A stretch of 8,944 bases of DNA from Christensenella sp. UBA7102 (lineage in GTDB: Bacteria > Bacillota > Clostridia > Christensenellales > UBA1750). A model generated the notes under the pieces. That model had not been told where the DNA came from. It ran no database searches and was given only the letters and a program-made list of their open reading frames with translations. This document shows positions 6,858-8,944 of this stretch, in pieces (within the stretch, counting starts at the first letter, position 1; every line of letters begins with the position of its first letter). Position numbers and translations under genes: made by a program. The DNA lies in contig DKYK01000082.1 in assembly GCA_002492415.1 (NCBI GenBank), positions 1 through 8,944 of the forward strand, written 5' to 3'.

Positions 6858-7607
6858 CTATTCTCCCGCCTTGCGCTGCCGCAGCGCGAGGAATGCGCTC
6901 AGCGCGAGCGCGACGAACTGGATGAGGATGACGCCCAGCAGCGCTGCGCCCACCCAGGCGGCGGTGCCGGGCAAAAGCGTAGCGCGCAGCCCGACCGCGG
7001 GCGTGCCGACGCGCAGAGAGGCGGCCAAGGCGTCCTGGTCGCGCACCAGCCCCTCCTCCAGCGCCCCATCCGGGGCGTACAGGTCGATGTACACCTCCCA
7101 GCCGTCGCAGACGGTGAACAGCTGGCGGTTGTCGGTGCGCCCGTCGCCGTCGCCCACGTGCATGGTGACGGCCAGGTAGGTCCAATCGCCGCAGGTGAGC
7201 GCGGCGACGTCGCTGTCCGTCTCCCAGCCATCGTAGCCCTCGGCGATGACGGCCTTCGCCGCGTCCAGTCCGTCTCCGTCCAGCCGGCCGATGGCGCCGA
7301 CGCGCTCTGCGTAGGCGGAGGGAAAGGCGGTGACGTACATCTCCGCGGCGGCCTGCGGCTCGTAGAGCGCCAGATAGAAGTCGTTGTCCTCCAGCAGCTG
7401 GCGCGCCTGCTGCTCCGTCAGATCGAACTGCGCGGCGCTGCGGGCCAGCACTTCGCTGTCGCGGGTGAGCGCCAGCCAGCCCTCGGGCGGCCGCGCCGTC
7501 AGCCCCGAACCCACCAATTCCATCTCCCCCGCGCGCGTCCACGGCAGCATATGCTCTCCCGCGAACGCCATTACCAGCGCGCACACCAGCGCCAACAGCC
7601 TTTTCAT
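6858..7607 (-). CDS. Exported, C-terminally membrane-anchored protein of unknown function
   Basis: I do not recognise this 249-residue protein. It begins with a basic-hydrophobic leader (MKRLLALVCALVMAFA) that looks like a signal peptide or N-terminal anchor. It ends with a strongly hydrophobic segment at about 217-242 followed by a basic RQRK tail. This predicts an outside domain of about 195 residues held by a C-terminal helix. The middle is acidic and has two cysteines (in LTCGDW and TVCDGW). The layout, with PEGW near 41-44, LTRD at 47-50 and alternating strand-like stretches ending in GWEVYIDLYA, recalls small PsbP/Mog1-like exported domains seen in gut Firmicutes; this is a weak impression. 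The ATG at 7607 has GAGGTG 8 nt upstream. It is the first gene of a unit with surE, 23 bp ahead of it. Coding status is well supported by the ribosome site and topology. Confidence 0.85.
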   Translation of the reverse strand: MKRLLALVCALVMAFAGEHMLPWTRAGEMELVGSGLTARPPEGWLALTRDSEVLARSAAQFDLTEQQARQLLEDNDFYLALYEPQAAAEMYVTAFPSAYAERVGAIGRLDGDGLDAAKAVIAEGYDGWETDSDVAALTCGDWTYLAVTMHVGDGDGRTDNRQLFTVCDGWEVYIDLYAPDGALEEGLVRDQDALAASLRVGTPAVGLRATLLPGTAAWVGAALLGVILIQFVALALSAFLALRQRKAGE

Positions 7608-7642
7608 GCCCGACGCACCTCACTTGCAGCATTTGTCTCTCC

Positions 7643-7671
7643 AGTGTACCACGTCCCGCGCCGCGCGTAAA
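7643..7671 (-). promoter_or_regulatory. Candidate promoter of the exported-protein–surE unit
   Basis: On the minus strand TACACT (7643-7648) preceded by TGG gives an extended -10. TTTACG (7666-7671, 4 of 6 matches to TTGACA) lies at the ideal 17-nt spacing. The start of transcription would fall near 7636, leaving a leader of about 29 nt that includes the GAGGTG ribosome site. Confidence 0.5.
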
Positions 7672-7729
7672 GCCCCGGTTTTTCGCGCAGGCGCACGCCT
7701 TATTTGTGGACGCTGCGCGCATCCCGCCG

Positions 7730-7738
7730 TGCTATCCT
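7730..7738 (+). promoter_or_regulatory. Candidate extended -10 promoter of the DUF4373-type gene
   Basis: TGC followed by TATCCT (7733-7738) on the + strand reads as an extended -10, 33 nt before the TTG start. No good -35 sits at 16-18 nt; TGGACG at 7707-7712 matches 4 of 6 but the spacing is 20 nt. It is a weak call, supported mainly by position. Confidence 0.35.
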
Positions 7739-7757
7739 TGAGGGGACAAGAGAAGAC

Positions 7758-7765
7758 AGGAGGTG
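7758..7765 (+). promoter_or_regulatory. Ribosome binding site deciding a TTG start
   Basis: AGGAGGTG is a near-perfect match to the 16S rRNA tail and ends 6 nt before TTG 7772. The GTG at 7763 is part of this site and so cannot be the start of the same protein. Confidence 0.8.
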
Positions 7766-7771
7766 AACCCC

Positions 7772-8698
7772 TTGGCACGTCCGCAGAAGATGGGGCTGGA
7801 TTACTTCCCATTGGATGTGGATTTTATCCATGACGAGGAGCTTCGGCTGCTCAAGGGCGAGCACGGCTCGCTGGGGTTTGAAGTGTATGTGACGCTGCTA
7901 TGCCTCATATACAGCAAAAATGGATACTACTACGAGTGGAACGAGAGGAAGCCGGCGCTGCTTGCGCAGGGCACGGGCGCCAACTGCACGCCGCAGAAGG
8001 CGGACCTGATCGTGCGATCGTGCGTAAAATGGTCACTGTTTGACGGCACACTGTTTTACGAACGCGGCATCCTCACCTCGCAGGGCATCCAGCGGCGTTA
8101 TCTGGCGGCCATCAAGGAGCGCGCCAGAAAGGCCGCCGCCGCAGGGCGACAGATTCAGGTGGACGCGCGGTACTGGCTGGTGGACGAGATCTCCACCGCC
8201 CAGGGCCTGGTTCAGCCTGTCGATCCCAGCCATCCTTCCGGGAAAAACACCGGTTCTTCCGCGGAAAAACCCCCGTTGCTCCATGGAAATATCCACAAAG
8301 AAGAGGAAAGAAAAGAAGAAAAAAGCAAAGAAAAGCAGAGCAGGCCGGCCGGGAAAAACCCGCCCGTCGGCGCGCCTGCGGCGCCTTCCCCCTCCCCGAT
8401 TCAGCTGGCGCCGTCGGATTACGACGCGCTGTGCGCGCATTTTGGCAAGGGCGCGGTGGACGCGAAGATGGCCCATCTGCTCTCCTGGTCGCTGGAGACG
8501 GGCCGCGCGCCCCGCGACCCCGCCGCCAAGCTGCGCGATTGGCTGACGAGCGACTGCCCGCCCGCGCAGTCCGCCGGGGCCGCCCCCGCGTACCTGGGCA
8601 AGCGCACCGGCGCGCACTGCTTCACCCAGCGTTCCTACGAGGACGACGACCTGGACTACCTCTTCTCCTCGCCCGAGGACCTGCTTGCCGGCCCGTGA
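7772..8698 (+). CDS. Lin1244/Lin1753 (DUF4373) domain protein, phage-type replication factor
   Basis: This 308-residue protein opens MARPQKMGLDYFPLDVDF, the hallmark of the Lin1244/Lin1753-like N-terminal domain (DUF4373, about 5-115). The rest of the domain follows: GFEVYVTLLCLIY, GYYYEWNE, CVKWSLFD and LTSQGIQRRYL. Such proteins are usually encoded in replication modules of phages and mobile elements and are thought to act as replisome-organiser or DnaD-like factors. A charged Lys/Glu linker (about 176-190) and a Pro/Ala stretch (192-209) lead to a second region (210-262) with YDALCAHFGKGAVDAKM and KLRDWL, resembling the C-terminal helix unit of phage DnaD-type proteins. The tail FTQRSYEDDDLDYLF resembles the F-x-QR-x-Y-D tail common in that group. 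The TTG start at 7772 is fixed by AGGAGGTG; ATG 7790 would cut off the conserved MARP start. No other phage gene flanks it here. The role in a chromosomal setting is unknown. Confidence 0.86.
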   Translation: MARPQKMGLDYFPLDVDFIHDEELRLLKGEHGSLGFEVYVTLLCLIYSKNGYYYEWNERKPALLAQGTGANCTPQKADLIVRSCVKWSLFDGTLFYERGILTSQGIQRRYLAAIKERARKAAAAGRQIQVDARYWLVDEISTAQGLVQPVDPSHPSGKNTGSSAEKPPLLHGNIHKEEERKEEKSKEKQSRPAGKNPPVGAPAAPSPSPIQLAPSDYDALCAHFGKGAVDAKMAHLLSWSLETGRAPRDPAAKLRDWLTSDCPPAQSAGAAPAYLGKRTGAHCFTQRSYEDDDLDYLFSSPEDLLAGP

Positions 8699-8728
8699 CG
8701 GCGCCGTCCCTTTTTCATTCCAAAGAAA

Positions 8729-8756
8729 GACCCTGAAGCCTTTCGACTCCAGGGTC
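8729..8756. terminator. Probable two-way terminator between convergent genes
   Basis: A 7-bp stem (GACCCTG 8729-8735 with CAGGGTC 8750-8756), extendable by two pairs after a mismatch, lies between the stops of the DUF4373-type gene (8698) and ppdK (8807). On the minus strand it is followed by TTTCTTTGG, fitting ppdK termination. On the + strand it is followed by the weaker CGATTCTTCT. A separate run of Ts (8710-8715) follows the + gene stop without a stem. Confidence 0.7.
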
Positions 8757-8806
8757 CGATTCTTCTATGAGGTTTGCGGACGCTGCCCCAGGACAGCTCC
8801 CGCCGC

Positions 8807-8944
8807 TTACTTGAGGTCCTTGATGGCGGCCTGCGCGGCGGCGAGGCGGGCGATCGGGACGCGGAAGGGAGAGCAGGAAACGTAGGTCAGGCCCACGCGA
8901 TGGCAGAACTCGACGGAGGACGGGTCGCCGCCGTGCTCGCCGCA
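8807..8944 (-). CDS. ppdK: Pyruvate, phosphate dikinase, C-terminal end (partial)
   Basis: Only the last 45 residues are in the window; the rest lies beyond the right edge. They read CGEHGGDPSSVEFCHRVG, then YVSCSPFRVPIARLAAAQAA and a short IKDLK end, a near-exact match to the C-terminus of pyruvate phosphate dikinase. The enzyme interconverts pyruvate, ATP and phosphate with PEP, AMP and pyrophosphate, and in anaerobes with pyrophosphate-linked glycolysis can run toward pyruvate. The first visible residue, Cys, corresponds to the catalytic Cys831 of the Clostridium symbiosum enzyme in the PEP/pyruvate-binding barrel. The gene stops with TAA at 8807 and converges on the DUF4373-type gene, with a shared hairpin between. 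Confidence 0.96.
   Translation of the reverse strand, partial: CGEHGGDPSSVEFCHRVGLTYVSCSPFRVPIARLAAAQAAIKDLK

Noticed and set aside
5893..7179. 428-codon + strand open frame spanning surE and part of the exported-protein gene
   Set aside because: It is antisense to surE, whose catalytic motifs are intact, and its translation has no recognisable domain.
6064..7722. 552-codon minus frame that would extend surE far upstream
   Set aside because: The upstream part overlaps the exported-protein gene out of frame. The GTG at 6834 with AGGAGG upstream gives a normal SurE N-terminus.
8308..8320. A6G run in the Lys/Glu linker as a programmed -1 frameshift site
   Set aside because: The heptamer is not in the required frame, and the zero frame continues through conserved C-terminal sequence.
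1..8944. tRNA, rRNA, CRISPR arrays, insertion sequences, attachment sites
   Set aside because: No cloverleaf-like unit, repeat-spacer pattern, transposase or terminal repeat was seen on either strand by eye.

Overview
The window looks like a stretch of the chromosome of a GC-rich member of the Clostridia (Firmicutes). The evidence is the IspH–ribosomal-S1 fusion and the order cmk / plsC / ispH-S1, both typical of Clostridia, strong AGGAGG-type ribosome binding sites, use of TTG and GTG starts, a clostridial-type HutP-family protein and a pyruvate phosphate dikinase. Coding DNA is GC-rich and the few non-coding gaps are AT-richer. Genus cannot be read from the sequence; a gut or rumen anaerobe is a guess.

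Positions 1-59 hold a perfect 10-bp hairpin with a T run on the + strand, best read as the terminator of a + strand gene lying left of the window. From 60 to 5984, six minus-strand genes form a compact cluster. In transcription order they are an RpiR-family regulator, an HI0933/BaiN-like flavoprotein (4-base overlap), a HutP-family protein, cytidylate kinase (cmk), a PlsC-type acyltransferase and the bifunctional IspH–S1 protein. Only the 123-base gap before ispH-S1 is long enough to hold a separate promoter. A candidate promoter with an extended -10 and a small palindrome lies just upstream of the regulator. The downstream genes serve core functions: CMP/dCMP phosphorylation, phospholipid acylation, the last step of the MEP isoprenoid pathway and mRNA binding for translation.

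From 6064 to 7607, two more minus-strand genes form a second unit: an unrecognised exported or membrane-anchored protein followed by surE (5'-nucleotidase). A plausible extended -10 promoter lies in front of them. No terminator is visible between surE and the regulator, so read-through into the next cluster is possible.

Divergent to these, 7772-8698 on the + strand encodes a stand-alone protein with the Lin1244/Lin1753 (DUF4373) N-terminal domain, usually found in phage and mobile-element replication modules. It has no other phage gene beside it in this window. It ends in a convergent region with a likely two-way terminator. Beyond that, the last 45 residues of pyruvate phosphate dikinase (ppdK, minus strand) run off the right edge.

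I see no tRNA, rRNA, CRISPR array, insertion sequence or complete mobile element. The window is mostly ordinary core genome. The points most worth a second look are the lone phage-type replication protein, the orphan HutP-family protein with altered ligand-site residues, and the RpiR–flavoprotein pair at the head of a core gene cluster.
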